Shown: piece after piece, positions 26,305 through 37,314 of the stretch
Numbering within the stretch: position 1 is the stretch's first letter
Layout: each line of letters begins with the position of its first letter
Source: Pseudomonadaceae bacterium SI-3
GTDB lineage: Bacteria; Pseudomonadota; Gammaproteobacteria; Pseudomonadales; Pseudomonadaceae
NCBI GenBank assembly: GCA_004010935.1
Contig: CP026511.1
Span: 2,852,001 to 2,916,000 of the forward strand
Length of the DNA stretch: 64,000 bases
Direction of reading: 5' to 3'
The notes under the pieces: generated by a model
What the model saw: the letters and a program-made list of their open reading frames with translations, nothing else
Told to the model about the DNA's origin: nothing
Databases searched by the model: none
Program-made: the position numbers and the translations under genes

Positions 26305-26991
26305 ATGAGCGCCAGCATTCTTTACGCCCGGAACCTTAGCAAAGCGGTACCCAGCGCGGAAGGCGAGCTGGCGATACTAGACGATGTGTCGTTGAGTCTC
26401 GACAAGGGCGACAGCCTTGCGATAGTCGGCACTTCCGGTTCTGGTAAATCGACACTGCTCGGCTTGTTGGCTGGCCTGGACCTGCCCAGCTCTGGGGAGG
26501 TCCACCTGGCCGGCCACCTGCTTGGCGCTCTCGACGAAGACCAGCGAGCACGCGTGCGAGCTGAACACGTCGGTTTCGTCTTTCAATCGTTTCAGCTGCT
26601 CGACAGTCTCAACGCCCTGGAGAACGTCATGCTGCCGCTGGAACTGCATGGCCGGCGTGACGCACAGGCGAAAGCTACAGAATTGCTCGACCGGGTTGGC
26701 CTAGGCGCGCGTTTGCACCATTACCCGAGGCAACTGTCAGGTGGCGAACAACAGCGTGTCGCCGTGGCCCGCGCATTCGCCGCGGAACCGGCGGTGCTGT
26801 TCGCTGATGAGCCGACCGGCAACCTCGACAGTCATACGGGCGCAACCATCACCGAACTGTTGTTCGAGCTCAACCGCGAACGCGGCACGACGTTAGTGCT
26901 GGTGACTCATGACGAACGCTTGGCACAGCGCTGTCAGCATCTGCTCCGCCTGGAAGGCGGTCGCCAACTCCTCGACGAGTTGAGCCGATGA
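26305..26991 (+). CDS. ABC transporter ATP-binding protein (YbbA/LolD-like)
   Basis: A 228-residue ABC ATPase with Walker [11 protein letters not shown]-loop VFQSFQL, signature [14 protein letters not shown], Walker B AVLFADEP and switch histidine in VTHDE. It belongs to the MacB/LolD/FtsE-type group serving FtsX-fold permeases. Its stop overlaps the start of the permease gene (ATGA). Divergence from tesA matches the ybbA-ybbP locus of E. coli. The transported substrate is unknown; envelope lipid or lipoprotein handling is only suggested by the neighbourhood. Confidence 0.93.
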   Translation: MSASILYARNLSKAVPSAEGELAILDDVSLSLDKGDSLAIVGTSGSGKSTLLGLLAGLDLPSSGEVHLAGHLLGALDEDQRARVRAEHVGFVFQSFQLLDSLNALENVMLPLELHGRRDAQAKATELLDRVGLGARLHHYPRQLSGGEQQRVAVARAFAAEPAVLFADEPTGNLDSHTGATITELLFELNRERGTTLVLVTHDERLAQRCQHLLRLEGGRQLLDELSR

Positions 26992-29489
26992 AAAATGTAC
27001 CCGCCAGCCGCTTGGCAACGCTAGCGCTGCGTCAGCTGTTGCGCGATGCGCGCGCCGGTGAGTTACGCGTATTGTTCTTCGCGCTGTTGATCGCGGTCGC
27101 AGCCAGCACGGCTATTGGCTATTTCGGCGCTCGCCTGAACGACGCCATGCTGCTGCGTGCAACCGAGTTTCTGGGCGCCGATCTCGTGCTGCGCGGCAGC
27201 GCGCCGGCCGAACCCGAACAGGTCAAGGCAGGCGAGCAACTACAACTCCAGCACGCTCGGGTGGTTGAGTTCTCCAGCGTCGTCGCAACGGATGACAACC
27301 TGCAGCTGACCAGCGTCAAAGCCGCTGACGATAGCTATCCGTTACGCGGAGAGCTTCGCAGTGCAGCAGCGCCCTACCAGCCAGAACAACCAGGTCCTGG
27401 CCCGCAGCCAGGCGAAGCCTGGGCCGAAGCGCGCCTGTTCGCCGCCCTGGACCTGCAGATCGGCGATCAAATAAAGGTGGGTAACAAGCCGCTGCGGCTG
27501 ACCCGCGTACTGACTTACGAACCTGATCGCGTCGGCGATTTCTACAGCTTGACGCCACGCGTGCTGATGCATCTCGACGATCTCGAGGCCACCGGCGTGG
27601 TCCAGCCCGGTAGCCGTGTAAGCTATCGCGAACTCTGGCGCGGCTCGCCCGAACAGCTGGGAGCTTATGAAGAGCGCATTAAAGCCGAGCTCCAACCACA
27701 TCAACGCATCGAGACAGCCAAAGACGGCAACCGCCAAATCGGGGGTGCGCTGGGGCGCGCCGAGCGCTACCTGAACCTGGCCAGCCTGGCCGCCGTGCTG
27801 CTCGCGGGTGTCGCAGTGGCCTTATCGGCGGCGCGTTTCGCGGCGCGCCGCTTCGATGCCAGCGCGCTGTTGCGCTGCCTCGGTCTGTCACGCCGCGAAG
27901 CACTAATGCTCTATTCCCTGCAACTCGCCTACCTCGGCCTGTTTGCCAGCACGGTTGGCGCACTGCTGGGCTGGGCAGCGCAACATGGGTTGTTCTTCCT
28001 CCTGCGCGAACTTGTGGTCAGCGAAGTGCCACCGGCCACGCTCTGGCCGGCCCTGGCGGGAATTGCAACCGGCCTGGTTGCACTGGCCGGTTTCGCACTA
28101 CCGCCCCTGGCAGCGCTCGGTCGTGTGCCACCGCTGCGGGTACTGCGCCGCGACATGCTGCCGATCCCGCCAAGCTCCTGGCTGGTGTATGGCGCCGCCG
28201 TCATCGCCCTTGGCGTGATCATGTGGCGGCTCAGTCTGGACCTGAAGATTACCCTCGCGCTGCTGGGGGGTGGTCTGCTCGCCACCGCGATCCTTGGCGG
28301 ATTGCTTTTGCTGGCACTGAAAGGGCTGCGTCGAGCGCTTTCCGGGGCGTCGCTGACATGGCGTTTAGGGCTCGGGCAACTGCTCCGACACCCGCTGGCG
28401 GCGGCTGGTCAGTCGCTGGCTTTCGGCCTGATCCTGCTCGCCATGGCGCTAATAGGGCTGCTGCGCGGCGAATTGCTCGACACCTGGCAGAACCAATTGC
28501 CGGATGACGCCCCCAACCATTTTGTTCTGAATGTCCTGCCCGCCGACCGGGACGCATTCGCCGCACGCATCGAGGCACTCTCCGATCACGTCGCGCCTTT
28601 GTATCCGGTGGTGCCGGGTCGCTTGGTTGCCATCAACGGCGAGCCGGTGCGCCAGCTGGTCAGCAAGGAAAGCCAGGGCGAGCGCGCGATTCGTCGGGAC
28701 CTGAGCCTGACCTGGGCCCAGGAAATACCTGCCGACAATCGCCTAACCGCCGGCCAATGGTGGCCTTCAGCGCGAGGCGAACTGCCTGGCGTGTCAGTGG
28801 AAGCCGAGCTGGCCGAGAGTCTTCAGGTGCAGCTGGGTGACCGGCTCAGCTTCACAGTTGGCGGGCTCACCCGCGACGTCAGCGTGACCAGCCTGCGGGA
28901 AGTCAACTGGGACAGCTTCCAACCCAACTTCTACATGATCTTCGAGCCACAGACCTTGGAGGATATACCCGCCACCTACATGACCAGCTTTCATCTGGCC
29001 GAAGGAAAGGATCGCGAGCTGGTACAGCTAGCCAGGGATTTTCCGTCCGCAACGATATTGCAGGTGGAAGCCTTGCTCAGCCAGTTGCGCAGCATCCTGT
29101 CGCAGGTTTCGCTAGCGGTCGAATATGTGCTGATGTTCGTGTTGGCGGCAGGCCTGGCGGTATTGTTCGCCGGTCTACAAGCGACGCTGGACGAGCGGAT
29201 TCGTCAAGGTGCACTGCTCCGAGCACTCGGAGCGGAGCGAACGTTATTGATCAGAGCCAGACGTACCGAATTTGGGGTATTGGGTGCCGCCAGCGGTGTA
29301 CTTGCCGCATTGGGTTGTGAACTGGTCAGCGCCCTGCTCTATCACTTCGTCTTCGATCTTCGCTGGCAGCCGCATCCATGGCTGCTACTGCTACCGCTGA
29401 TCGGCGCGCTGCTGGTCGGTGCGGCGGGGGTGCTGGGGACGCGGCGAGCCCTCAATGCCAGCCCACTGAACGTCCTGCGTGAAAATTGA
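26988..29489 (+). CDS. Large FtsX-family ABC permease (YbbP-like)
   Basis: An 833-residue inner-membrane permease. The first helix (about 28-48) precedes a large periplasmic domain (50-255), four helices follow in 258-390, further helices lie in 395-490, a second periplasmic domain in 500-700 and a final bundle in 705-830, giving the duplicated FtsX architecture of YbbP. The C-terminal LLRALGAERTLLIRARRTEFGVLG is the coupling segment to the ATPase. It is translationally coupled to the ATP-binding subunit by a 4-bp overlap. The probable role is mechanotransmission or extraction of a membrane component. Confidence 0.92.
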   Translation: MKNVPASRLATLALRQLLRDARAGELRVLFFALLIAVAASTAIGYFGARLNDAMLLRATEFLGADLVLRGSAPAEPEQVKAGEQLQLQHARVVEFSSVVATDDNLQLTSVKAADDSYPLRGELRSAAAPYQPEQPGPGPQPGEAWAEARLFAALDLQIGDQIKVGNKPLRLTRVLTYEPDRVGDFYSLTPRVLMHLDDLEATGVVQPGSRVSYRELWRGSPEQLGAYEERIKAELQPHQRIETAKDGNRQIGGALGRAERYLNLASLAAVLLAGVAVALSAARFAARRFDASALLRCLGLSRREALMLYSLQLAYLGLFASTVGALLGWAAQHGLFFLLRELVVSEVPPATLWPALAGIATGLVALAGFALPPLAALGRVPPLRVLRRDMLPIPPSSWLVYGAAVIALGVIMWRLSLDLKITLALLGGGLLATAILGGLLLLALKGLRRALSGASLTWRLGLGQLLRHPLAAAGQSLAFGLILLAMALIGLLRGELLDTWQNQLPDDAPNHFVLNVLPADRDAFAARIEALSDHVAPLYPVVPGRLVAINGEPVRQLVSKESQGERAIRRDLSLTWAQEIPADNRLTAGQWWPSARGELPGVSVEAELAESLQVQLGDRLSFTVGGLTRDVSVTSLREVNWDSFQPNFYMIFEPQTLEDIPATYMTSFHLAEGKDRELVQLARDFPSATILQVEALLSQLRSILSQVSLAVEYVLMFVLAAGLAVLFAGLQATLDERIRQGALLRALGAERTLLIRARRTEFGVLGAASGVLAALGCELVSALLYHFVFDLRWQPHPWLLLLPLIGALLVGAAGVLGTRRALNASPLNVLREN

Positions 29490-29553
29490 CCGGAGCAGGC
29501 TGCGCGTTTGACAACCTGTAGAATGCCCAACCCGTGCCTGAACTGGAAACTCC

Positions 29554-30051
29554 ATGAGCCGTTATCGTCCACCTCGCCCTGCCGGAACCCCTCTGATCAC
29601 CCCCGAAGGCGAGGCACGGCTACGAGCCGAACTGCACGAGCTGTGGCACGTGAAGCGTCCACAGGTCACCCAGTCGGTCAGCGAGGCGGCGGCGCAAGGC
29701 GACCGTTCGGAAAACGCCGAATACACCTACGGTAAGAAGATGCTGCGCGAAATCGACAGCCGCGTACGTTTTTTGACCAAACGACTGGAAAAACTCAAGG
29801 TCGTCGGTGAACGACCCAGCGACCCCGGCAAGGTTTATTTTGGCGCCTGGGTGACAGTCGAGGACGAAGATGGCGCACAGGCCCGCTACCGTATTGTTGG
29901 GCCAGATGAGCTGGACCTGCGCCAGGGGCTGATCAGCATCGATTCGCCGTTGGCGCGCGCCTTGGTTGGAAAAACGCTGGATGCTGAAGTCCAGGTGCAA
30001 ACGCCCACCGGACCAAAACTCTGGTACATCGTCGCGATCGACTACCCATGA
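29554..30051 (+). CDS. greB: GreB, transcript cleavage factor
   Basis: A 165-residue Gre factor that enters the RNA polymerase secondary channel and stimulates cleavage of backtracked RNA. The N-terminal coiled coil tip AAAQGDRSENAEY bears the acidic pair Asp50/Glu53 that coordinates the catalytic metal. The C-terminal FKBP-like domain includes RYRIVGPDELD and ISIDSPLARALVGK. GreB rather than GreA is indicated by the RPPRP-type N-terminus and TYGKKMLREIDSRVRFL. It lies 64 bp after the permease. Confidence 0.94.
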   Translation: MSRYRPPRPAGTPLITPEGEARLRAELHELWHVKRPQVTQSVSEAAAQGDRSENAEYTYGKKMLREIDSRVRFLTKRLEKLKVVGERPSDPGKVYFGAWVTVEDEDGAQARYRIVGPDELDLRQGLISIDSPLARALVGKTLDAEVQVQTPTGPKLWYIVAIDYP

Positions 30052-30148
30052 CCAGCCAGTTATTTTAAGACCTATCAGTCACGTACTTCTTGGATCTAGC
30101 GGTTAATTTCGGCTAATTTACAAATCATCACTTTCCTACCCAGCCAGA

Positions 30149-30165
30149 TGTTCCATCTGGTAACA
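30149..30165. promoter_or_regulatory. Candidate upstream activating sequence for lipA
   Basis: TGTTCCATCTGGTAACA is an imperfect dyad of form TGT-N11-ACA, about 105 bp upstream of the sigma-54 element. Lipase genes of pseudomonads are activated by CbrB/LipR-type enhancer-binding proteins at dyads of this general type (recalled from the literature). Confidence 0.5.
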
Positions 30166-30254
30166 GACGCCTCGGTGGCCGCCACCACGCCCGGCGACCA
30201 TCCCGCAGGCGGAACGCCTGCGCTAGAGCCTCCTATCTATATCGCCTGGCAAAC

Positions 30255-30270
30255 TGGCACGAATGCTGCG
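30255..30270 (+). promoter_or_regulatory. Sigma-54 promoter of lipA
   Basis: TGGCACGAATGCTGCG has the invariant GG (30256-30257) and GC (30268-30269) with exactly 10 bp between, and TGGCAC matches the -24 consensus. Transcription would start near 30281, about 73 nt before the ATG. Confidence 0.7.
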
Positions 30271-30341
30271 CCTGTAGCCACTGCAGTACGCGCTACGCGC
30301 GGTGAATGGCGAGGGATTGCCCAATGTCCAGTCACCCTTGA

Positions 30342-31295
<954 letters not shown>

Positions 31296-31344
31296 GGCTC
31301 CGGTGGGGCCGCTCGGCCCCACCTCCTGACCACAAGGCATCCTG

Positions 31345-32367
31345 ATGAAAATGCTTGCCGTCCTGTTCGTATTGACACTTATCCTCGGCGTCGCGATGTA
31401 CGGAGGTGTCCCGCCCGCCCCTACGCCTGCTCAAGCCCTTGGCCGCCCTCAGCCCGTTCAGATCAACACTAGCGAGGTCAGTCCGCAACAAAGCCCAACA
31501 CCCACCCGGAAGCTGCCGCGGACTGACGCGATTGCCCGTCTACCGGACTCTTTTGCAGGTACACGGGTGGACGGGCGACTGCGGGCTGACGCGGGCGGAA
31601 ATCTGATCATCGATGCGGAGATACGCCGTGTCTTCGATTACTTCCTGGCCTCAATTGGTGAGGAACCGCTCAAAACCAGTGTCGCCAGGCTACGTCGCTA
31701 CATCGAAACGCAGCTCCCCGAGCCTGCAGCGGACCATGCCATCCAGCTGCTGAGCCAGTACCTAGATTACAAAAGGCAGCTGCTGTTGCTGGAGCAGCAC
31801 CATACGCAACAGGCCGACATAGACGCCATGCGCGATCGCCTTCGCGCGGTTCAGCAGCTGCGTGCGGGAATCTTCGATGATCGGGTCCACCAAGCATTCT
31901 TCGCGCTAGACGAGGCGACTGACCACTTCACGCTAGAACGCCTGGCCATTCGGCACGACGCAACGCTCGACGCGTCGGGCAAAGGCGCGGCATTGGACAG
32001 GTTGCAAGACAGTCTGCCAGCGGAACTGCAGGATACAGTGGCGGTACAGATGCAAAGGCAACTGAGCGAGCAGACACGTGCGCTGGCAGCCAACGGTGGC
32101 AACCCGGCCGATCTACGACAGCTACGCCAGCAGCTGGTTGGCAACGCAGCCGCAGCCCGCCTGGAGGAGCTCGACCGTCAGCGCCAGGCATGGCAAAGCC
32201 GGCTCACCGCCTATAACCAGGCGAAACGCCGGATTGAACGCAGCCAGGGACTCGGCGAGGCGGATAAACGTGCCGCCATCGCCCGCTTGGCGGCCGAGCA
32301 ATTCAATGAGAACGAGCGCCAACGGCTGCAAGCTGCTGAGCAGCTGCTCGCCGCTAAGCGCGGCTAA
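31345..32367 (+). CDS. lifO: Lif, lipase-specific foldase (steric chaperone)
   Basis: A 340-residue inner-membrane-anchored chaperone needed to fold LipA in the periplasm. A single N-terminal helix (about 2-20) is followed by a proline-rich linker (25-55) and the helical foldase domain. The family motif RxxFDYxLSxxGE appears as RRVFDYFLASIGE at about residues 93-105. The arrangement immediately downstream of lipA is standard. The gene ends 4 bp before the convergent transglycosylase gene, with no obvious terminator between. Confidence 0.95.
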   Translation: MKMLAVLFVLTLILGVAMYGGVPPAPTPAQALGRPQPVQINTSEVSPQQSPTPTRKLPRTDAIARLPDSFAGTRVDGRLRADAGGNLIIDAEIRRVFDYFLASIGEEPLKTSVARLRRYIETQLPEPAADHAIQLLSQYLDYKRQLLLLEQHHTQQADIDAMRDRLRAVQQLRAGIFDDRVHQAFFALDEATDHFTLERLAIRHDATLDASGKGAALDRLQDSLPAELQDTVAVQMQRQLSEQTRALAANGGNPADLRQLRQQLVGNAAAARLEELDRQRQAWQSRLTAYNQAKRRIERSQGLGEADKRAAIARLAAEQFNENERQRLQAAEQLLAAKRG

Positions 32368-32371
32368 GGAT

Positions 32372-33784
32372 TCAATTGCTGGAAGCGCTCTGCGGACCGC
32401 CTTCGAGGAGGTACCGCTCCCGGGTGTAGGCCAGGTAGTACTTGTTCACGGCATTGACATAGCTGACCACACCCATACCCATGCTCGACATGGCAACGCG
32501 CTCAACCTGGAAAAACCACTGGTCCGGGTTAAGGCCTCGACGGCGGGCCTCGGCACGCAGGCTCTGGACCCGCTGCGGTCCGAGGTTGTAGGCCGCGAGC
32601 ACAAACGCCATGCGCTCGCGCTCATTCAGCCTGGGACTGGAAAAGAAGGTTTGGCGGATATTTGCCAGATACTTCGCGCTGGCAAGCACGTTGTTATCCA
32701 GTTGACCGATATCCTTCACACCCATGCTACGAGCGGTCGCCGGCGTCACTTGCATCAGCCCGGTGGCTCCGCCCGCACCGCGCGCCGACGGATCGAGCGT
32801 CGACTCTTTGAAGGCTAGCGCAGCCAGGTTGAGCCAATCGATCTGTTGCTGCTGGGCATGCCGCTGCAAGGTCGGACGGACTTTTTCCAGGCGCTGTCTG
32901 CCGACACGATCCAGTGGATACTGCACCCGATAGAGTCTGCGATAGACGCGAACGAATGCTGCATCCTGGTTATCAGGCGCGCTGTAGGTTTGGAGGAAAC
33001 GGTCGACGCTCGCACTTAGCATTCCCGCATCCTTTTGCACAAACCAATGCATATCGGCGGGGTCGCCCAGTGTCAGCTGCGATTCGATGCGCAGCTTAGG
33101 CAATACTTTTGCCCAGCGCTCTGCAATGGGCTGCTCCACCACGGTAGCCGGATAGACGCCAGCCTGTACCATCTCCAGTACGTCCTCCACCGCCAACGTG
33201 GGGTCAACCCACTCGACAGCGATCGGTGCCCGTCCGGCCTGCATCAGGCTCCGATTTAGCTTGTCCAGCGCAGGACCCGCGGCACTGCCGGCCGACAGCG
33301 CCAGGCTACGACCTGATAGTTGCTCGAAGCTCTTATAACGAGGGCCACCCTGTCGACTCACCAACACCATCGGCACCTGAGCGATCACAGCACGGCTACG
33401 GCTTATCCGGCGCGCCGCGCCTTGCGGCAAGATCTCTCCAGGGGCAACCAGATCACCCTCACCGCGTTGCAGCGCACCGAGCAGCTGGTCCTTAGCCTTG
33501 GGAATGATCTTCAAGCTGATCGGCGTGCCCTTCGAACCACGATTGAGATACTGCTCGAAGGCGCGCAGGCGCACGTATTCCACACCGATGGGCTCGCCTT
33601 TGACCTCGCCGGAACTGTTGCGGCTTTGATTGACCAGAACCCTAAGAACGCCACTGCGGCGAATATCAGCGAGATCGCGTACGGTATCCGCCGACTGCCA
33701 GGCTGGAGGCCCCATCACCCGTGCAACCGCCGGCCAGGGTGCAAGCACCAGCAGACACAGCAGCAGGGAAAATAATCGGGTCAT
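32372..33784 (-). CDS. MltF-like lytic transglycosylase with solute-binding domain
   Basis: A 470-residue periplasmic or membrane-bound murein hydrolase. The signal sequence is residues 1-21. An N-terminal extracellular-solute-binding-protein fold (about 35-285) resembles the muropeptide-sensing module of MltF. The C-terminal SLT domain (about 300-460) has the catalytic glutamate in ALAFKESTLDPSARG and the GATGLMQVTPATARSMG motif. Pseudomonads have more than one MltF; this one next to the lipase genes corresponds to the second copy as I recall. The ATG at 33784 begins the signal peptide. Confidence 0.9.
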   Translation of the reverse strand: MTRLFSLLLCLLVLAPWPAVARVMGPPAWQSADTVRDLADIRRSGVLRVLVNQSRNSSGEVKGEPIGVEYVRLRAFEQYLNRGSKGTPISLKIIPKAKDQLLGALQRGEGDLVAPGEILPQGAARRISRSRAVIAQVPMVLVSRQGGPRYKSFEQLSGRSLALSAGSAAGPALDKLNRSLMQAGRAPIAVEWVDPTLAVEDVLEMVQAGVYPATVVEQPIAERWAKVLPKLRIESQLTLGDPADMHWFVQKDAGMLSASVDRFLQTYSAPDNQDAAFVRVYRRLYRVQYPLDRVGRQRLEKVRPTLQRHAQQQQIDWLNLAALAFKESTLDPSARGAGGATGLMQVTPATARSMGVKDIGQLDNNVLASAKYLANIRQTFFSSPRLNERERMAFVLAAYNLGPQRVQSLRAEARRRGLNPDQWFFQVERVAMSSMGMGVVSYVNAVNKYYLAYTRERYLLEGGPQSASSN

Positions 33785-33928
33785 TTCCGGGTATCGGCTC
33801 GAATGAGACAAAATGCACAGCGGCACCCTGCCGCAAGGTGGCGAAGACTCTCATAGCCTTCGCCCGGCCGCCAGCGACACCTTCTAATGGTCTTTAATTA
33901 ACAGCTGCAACTACATGATTTTTATCTA

Positions 33929-33934
33929 TATAAT
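33929..33934 (+). promoter_or_regulatory. Consensus -10 element upstream of tatD
   Basis: A perfect TATAAT lies in an AT-rich patch 25 bp before the tatD ATG. No good -35 is present at 17 bp (TGCAAC), so the promoter may be weak or activator-assisted. Confidence 0.5.
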
Positions 33935-33958
33935 TTGATCTTATAAGCGAGACGCTTC

Positions 33959-34771
33959 ATGCAACTTGTCGACATCGGCGTCAACCTCACCCACCCAACG
34001 TTTGCCCGTGATCCCCGTGCAGTTGTGCAGCGCGCCTACACGGCGGGCGTCACACAATTGGTTTTGACCGGCACTAGCCTTGCTGAAAGCGAAGCAGCAC
34101 TGGCCCTCTGCCGGGAGCTGGATGAAGGCCGGCAACGGTTGTTCTGTACCGCGGGTATCCACCCTCATGACTCGAGCCAATGGGCATCCAGTACCAGTGC
34201 ACAGCTCAAAGCCCTACTCGCCGAACCCGAGACGCGCGCGGTCGGCGAGTGCGGACTGGATTTCAACCGGGATCTGTCCCCTCGCGCACAGCAGGAACGG
34301 GTCCTGGAAGAACACCTGCAGCTGGCAGTAGAAACCGGCCTGCCGGTGTTTCTTCACGAGCGCGACGCCGACCAGCGTCTGGTACAAATACTTCGGCCGT
34401 TCCGTGACAAGCTCAGCGCTGCGGTCGTGCACTGCTTTACCGGCGAGAAACGCGCGCTCTATGCCTACCTCGATCTCGACCTCCACATCGGCATCACTGG
34501 CTGGATATGTGATGAGCGCCGCGGCACTCACCTGCATCCACTGGTGCGCGAAATCCCTGAAGCTCGCTTGATGCTCGAAAGCGATGCACCCTACCTGCTG
34601 CCACGCACGCTGCGGCCGAAACCTAAAGGTGGCCAGAACGAGCCGGCATTTCTTCCTGAAGTACTCCGTGAAGTGGCGCAGCATCGAGGTGTCAGCGAGG
34701 AACAGCTGGCGCAGAGCACGACCCGCTGTGCTCAGGAATTCTTCCGCATCGAGCCGCTGAATGAACACTGA
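33959..34771 (+). CDS. tatD: TatD-family metal-dependent deoxyribonuclease
   Basis: A 270-residue TIM-barrel hydrolase. It is closest to TatD itself: opening [11 protein letters not shown] (no N-terminal HxH, as in E. coli TatD), [20 protein letters not shown] with the metal-binding glutamate, VHCFTG, and the late [10 protein letters not shown] with the catalytic Asp. TatD acts as a 3'-5' exonuclease in DNA repair; it is not next to tatABC here. It is divergent from the transglycosylase and followed by a chemoreceptor gene 110 bp downstream. Confidence 0.92.
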   Translation: MQLVDIGVNLTHPTFARDPRAVVQRAYTAGVTQLVLTGTSLAESEAALALCRELDEGRQRLFCTAGIHPHDSSQWASSTSAQLKALLAEPETRAVGECGLDFNRDLSPRAQQERVLEEHLQLAVETGLPVFLHERDADQRLVQILRPFRDKLSAAVVHCFTGEKRALYAYLDLDLHIGITGWICDERRGTHLHPLVREIPEARLMLESDAPYLLPRTLRPKPKGGQNEPAFLPEVLREVAQHRGVSEEQLAQSTTRCAQEFFRIEPLNEH

Positions 34772-34880
34772 ACTGGCTCAAGCCCAACCACTTTCGGCCG
34801 TTAACAGAACGGGTTCGCAAAAAGGCGGCGATGCCACTGCGCGACGAACGTTCCGGTCATCGACATAAGAAGAGCATGCA

Positions 34881-36353
34881 ATGGCTTTATGGATTCGCGA
34901 TCTCTCACTGAAGTACAAGTTCTGGGCGCTGAACCTGGTGTCGTTCGCTACCACGCTGCTACTGGTGCTCTTTGCCCTACAACTCGAACAGCAGTCGCGA
35001 AGCCACGATGCTCAGAACAATGCGCAGCAATTGGGGGCTCTACTACAGGCCTGGCCAGAAGGCTCCGCAATACCCAGGGACGCCGACATTCAGGTATTTC
35101 CGGCTGGTCAGGCAGTTGCGATCGAGGGGCAACCTGTAACCGCCCGCCAAGGGTGGGTTGCAATCGAGCATGACCAGCTGTTCGGCAAGACACCGATCGT
35201 GGGCACCCAACTGGTAGCCCGACCGGGCGGGGACACTCTGGCCGTGCTGGCTCGTGTGCCCAGCACCATGCAGCTGCTGGGTGAACATTTCTTCAGCTAT
35301 GCCGTTGCTGTTGCTGTGTTGATGTTGGTGCTGCTGGCCGCATCACAGTTGTTGATCCACTTCCTGCTAAGCCATCTCAACACGCTCAAGAACGTAATGG
35401 TGCATGTCGAGCGCAGCGGCGACCTGTCGATGCGAGTACCTTTGGCCAGCGGTGATGAAGTCGGCGAGATGGCTGCGGCATTCAACGCAATGCAAGCCGG
35501 TTACCAACGCATTGTCAGCACCGTTGCCCAGGCGGCGACCCGGCTCGATGACGGAGCCGCTCGGCTGGCATCAAGCATGAGCGAGGTCCGCCAGGGCATG
35601 CTCGGCCAGCAGAGCGAAACCGACCAGGCAGCAACTGCAATCAACGAGATGACCGCCACTGTCCACCACATCGCCGAACACGCCAGGGAAACACGCGACC
35701 AGTCTCAGAGTGCCGACCGCCTCGCGGGCAACGGGCAAAATGTCGTGGGACGGGTCGAGCGCTCTATATCCAGCCTGTCGCAGGGCGTCCAGCAAACGGC
35801 CGAAACGATCGGCCAGCTTGCGGCCGACAGCCAGAAAATCAACGGCGTGGTCAGCGTTATCCACAGCATCGCCGAACAAACCAACCTGCTAGCACTGAAC
35901 GCGGCGATTGAAGCCGCACGTGCCGGTGAAATGGGCCGCGGCTTCGCTGTGGTTGCAGATGAAGTGCGCAGCCTGGCCAAACGCGTTCAGGTATCGACTG
36001 ACGAAATCACCCAGATGATCACCGGCCTGCAAACCATGACCCGCGACGCCGTCGAATTCATGCAGGAAAGCTCACTCAAGGCAGACGACTGCGTGCGCGA
36101 AGCACGCGAGGCAGGACTCGCGCTCGAAGCCATTACTGCGGCAGTCGCACAGATGCGCGAAAGCAACACGCAAATTGCCGTGGCCGCTGAACAACAGAGC
36201 GAAGTTGCCGAGGAGCTGAACCGCTCAGTCACCGGCATTCGCGACGTCACCGAGCGAACTGTCCAGCAAACCGTCGAATCGGCAAACACCAGCGCAGAAC
36301 TCGCGGCGCTCTCCGGCGAACTCAGCAAAGCGATTCACCAGCTCAAGCTTTGA
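34881..36353 (+). CDS. Methyl-accepting chemotaxis protein
   Basis: A 490-residue transmembrane chemoreceptor. TM1 is at about 13-34, a small periplasmic domain at 35-137, TM2 at 138-162, HAMP at about 160-212, then the cytoplasmic coiled-coil signalling domain. The hairpin tip [32 protein letters not shown] lies near 333-365. Glutamine/glutamate pairs on either side are likely methylation sites. The periplasmic region of about 100 residues is too short for a dCACHE domain and I cannot name its ligand. There is no CheR-docking pentapeptide at the C-terminus. An AAGAAGAG ribosome-binding site is present. Confidence 0.93.
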   Translation: MALWIRDLSLKYKFWALNLVSFATTLLLVLFALQLEQQSRSHDAQNNAQQLGALLQAWPEGSAIPRDADIQVFPAGQAVAIEGQPVTARQGWVAIEHDQLFGKTPIVGTQLVARPGGDTLAVLARVPSTMQLLGEHFFSYAVAVAVLMLVLLAASQLLIHFLLSHLNTLKNVMVHVERSGDLSMRVPLASGDEVGEMAAAFNAMQAGYQRIVSTVAQAATRLDDGAARLASSMSEVRQGMLGQQSETDQAATAINEMTATVHHIAEHARETRDQSQSADRLAGNGQNVVGRVERSISSLSQGVQQTAETIGQLAADSQKINGVVSVIHSIAEQTNLLALNAAIEAARAGEMGRGFAVVADEVRSLAKRVQVSTDEITQMITGLQTMTRDAVEFMQESSLKADDCVREAREAGLALEAITAAVAQMRESNTQIAVAAEQQSEVAEELNRSVTGIRDVTERTVQQTVESANTSAELAALSGELSKAIHQLKL

Positions 36354-36418
36354 CCGCATCAGCGTGTACGGATGGCCTATTGGCCCGCCGGCGTAAGAGC
36401 CAGCGGGCGGCGCTCTGC

Positions 36419-37216
36419 TTATCCGAAGACGGTTACCGTCTGTCGACTCAATGCAACCAGTTCACCGCTGCCGGTCCATAACGCGGCCGCGCAATGACCG
36501 TAGCCGTCCTGAGCGTGCTCGATCACCGCGCGGTACCGGCACCATTCGTGGGTATCGAGTATTGGCAGTGGCTGGACAAACTCGATGGTCCAGGTCAGCG
36601 AGCTGCCCGGCGCGAAACTGTTCAGGTGTGGCAGCACGGCCGGTGGCCATGCGTCGACGAGCGCAAGCAGATGCGAGACGGTTACTGGCTCCCGGTCGAC
36701 CTCGCCACGCTGACGAACCCATCCGCCCATTTCTCGCGATGTATTACCTGAGAAAGGCAGACCGCCAATGCCCCAGCGCATGACCAGATGGCGGGTGAAC
36801 TCAGGTGTTGCACCGCTGATGTAGGGCAGCTCCTGGCAGGCCTCCACCGGCGGCAGTTCTGGGGCCGGCTCAGCCTCCACCCTGACGGCGGAGACGCGCG
36901 CTGCGCCGAAGCTGCCTTGCACCAGCGTCACCACCTGACCGTTCTGGATGGCACGGCCAAGTACCTGACTGACCGCCTTGCCTTCACGCAGCACTTCAGC
37001 CTCGAAGCTGACGGGCGCATCAACCGCAAGCGGCCCAACAAAGGTGATCGACAGCGACCGCACCGGACGATCACTCGGCACTTTGGCGTGCATGGCCTCA
37101 AATACCAGCGCCGCGGCCAACCCTCCAAAACCGGCCCGGCCTTGCCCCCAGCTGGCAGGCACGACGACATCTTGAGGGGTTTCACGCACGGCTTGTAGCA
37201 GTTCGGACAGGGTCAT
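36419..37216 (-). CDS. Acyl-CoA thioesterase family protein (double hotdog, TesB-like)
   Basis: A 265-residue protein with two tandem hotdog halves: an N-terminal half with WGQGRAGFGGLAAALVFEAM and a C-terminal half with LNSFAPGSSLTWTIEFVQPL and EWCRYRAVIEHAQDGYGHCAA. This is the layout of TesB-type/PaaI-like double-hotdog acyl-CoA thioesterases. The substrate is undetermined. It stands alone between the chemoreceptor and the tgpA operon. Confidence 0.83.
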   Translation of the reverse strand: MTLSELLQAVRETPQDVVVPASWGQGRAGFGGLAAALVFEAMHAKVPSDRPVRSLSITFVGPLAVDAPVSFEAEVLREGKAVSQVLGRAIQNGQVVTLVQGSFGAARVSAVRVEAEPAPELPPVEACQELPYISGATPEFTRHLVMRWGIGGLPFSGNTSREMGGWVRQRGEVDREPVTVSHLLALVDAWPPAVLPHLNSFAPGSSLTWTIEFVQPLPILDTHEWCRYRAVIEHAQDGYGHCAAALWTGSGELVALSRQTVTVFG

Positions 37217-37314
37217 TCCTACCTCGACTCGTTGTTATTGCGGTTCATCTTATCGCTGCGCGGACCAGCGGAGGCATCGCCGAACAGTTGGTGATGTCAT
37301 GCCATCTCGAGCAG

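Noticed and set aside
36383..36410. GC-rich inverted repeat after the chemoreceptor gene as terminator
   Set aside because: There is a short complementary pair (GCCCGC/GCGGGC) but no T-run; not strong enough to call.
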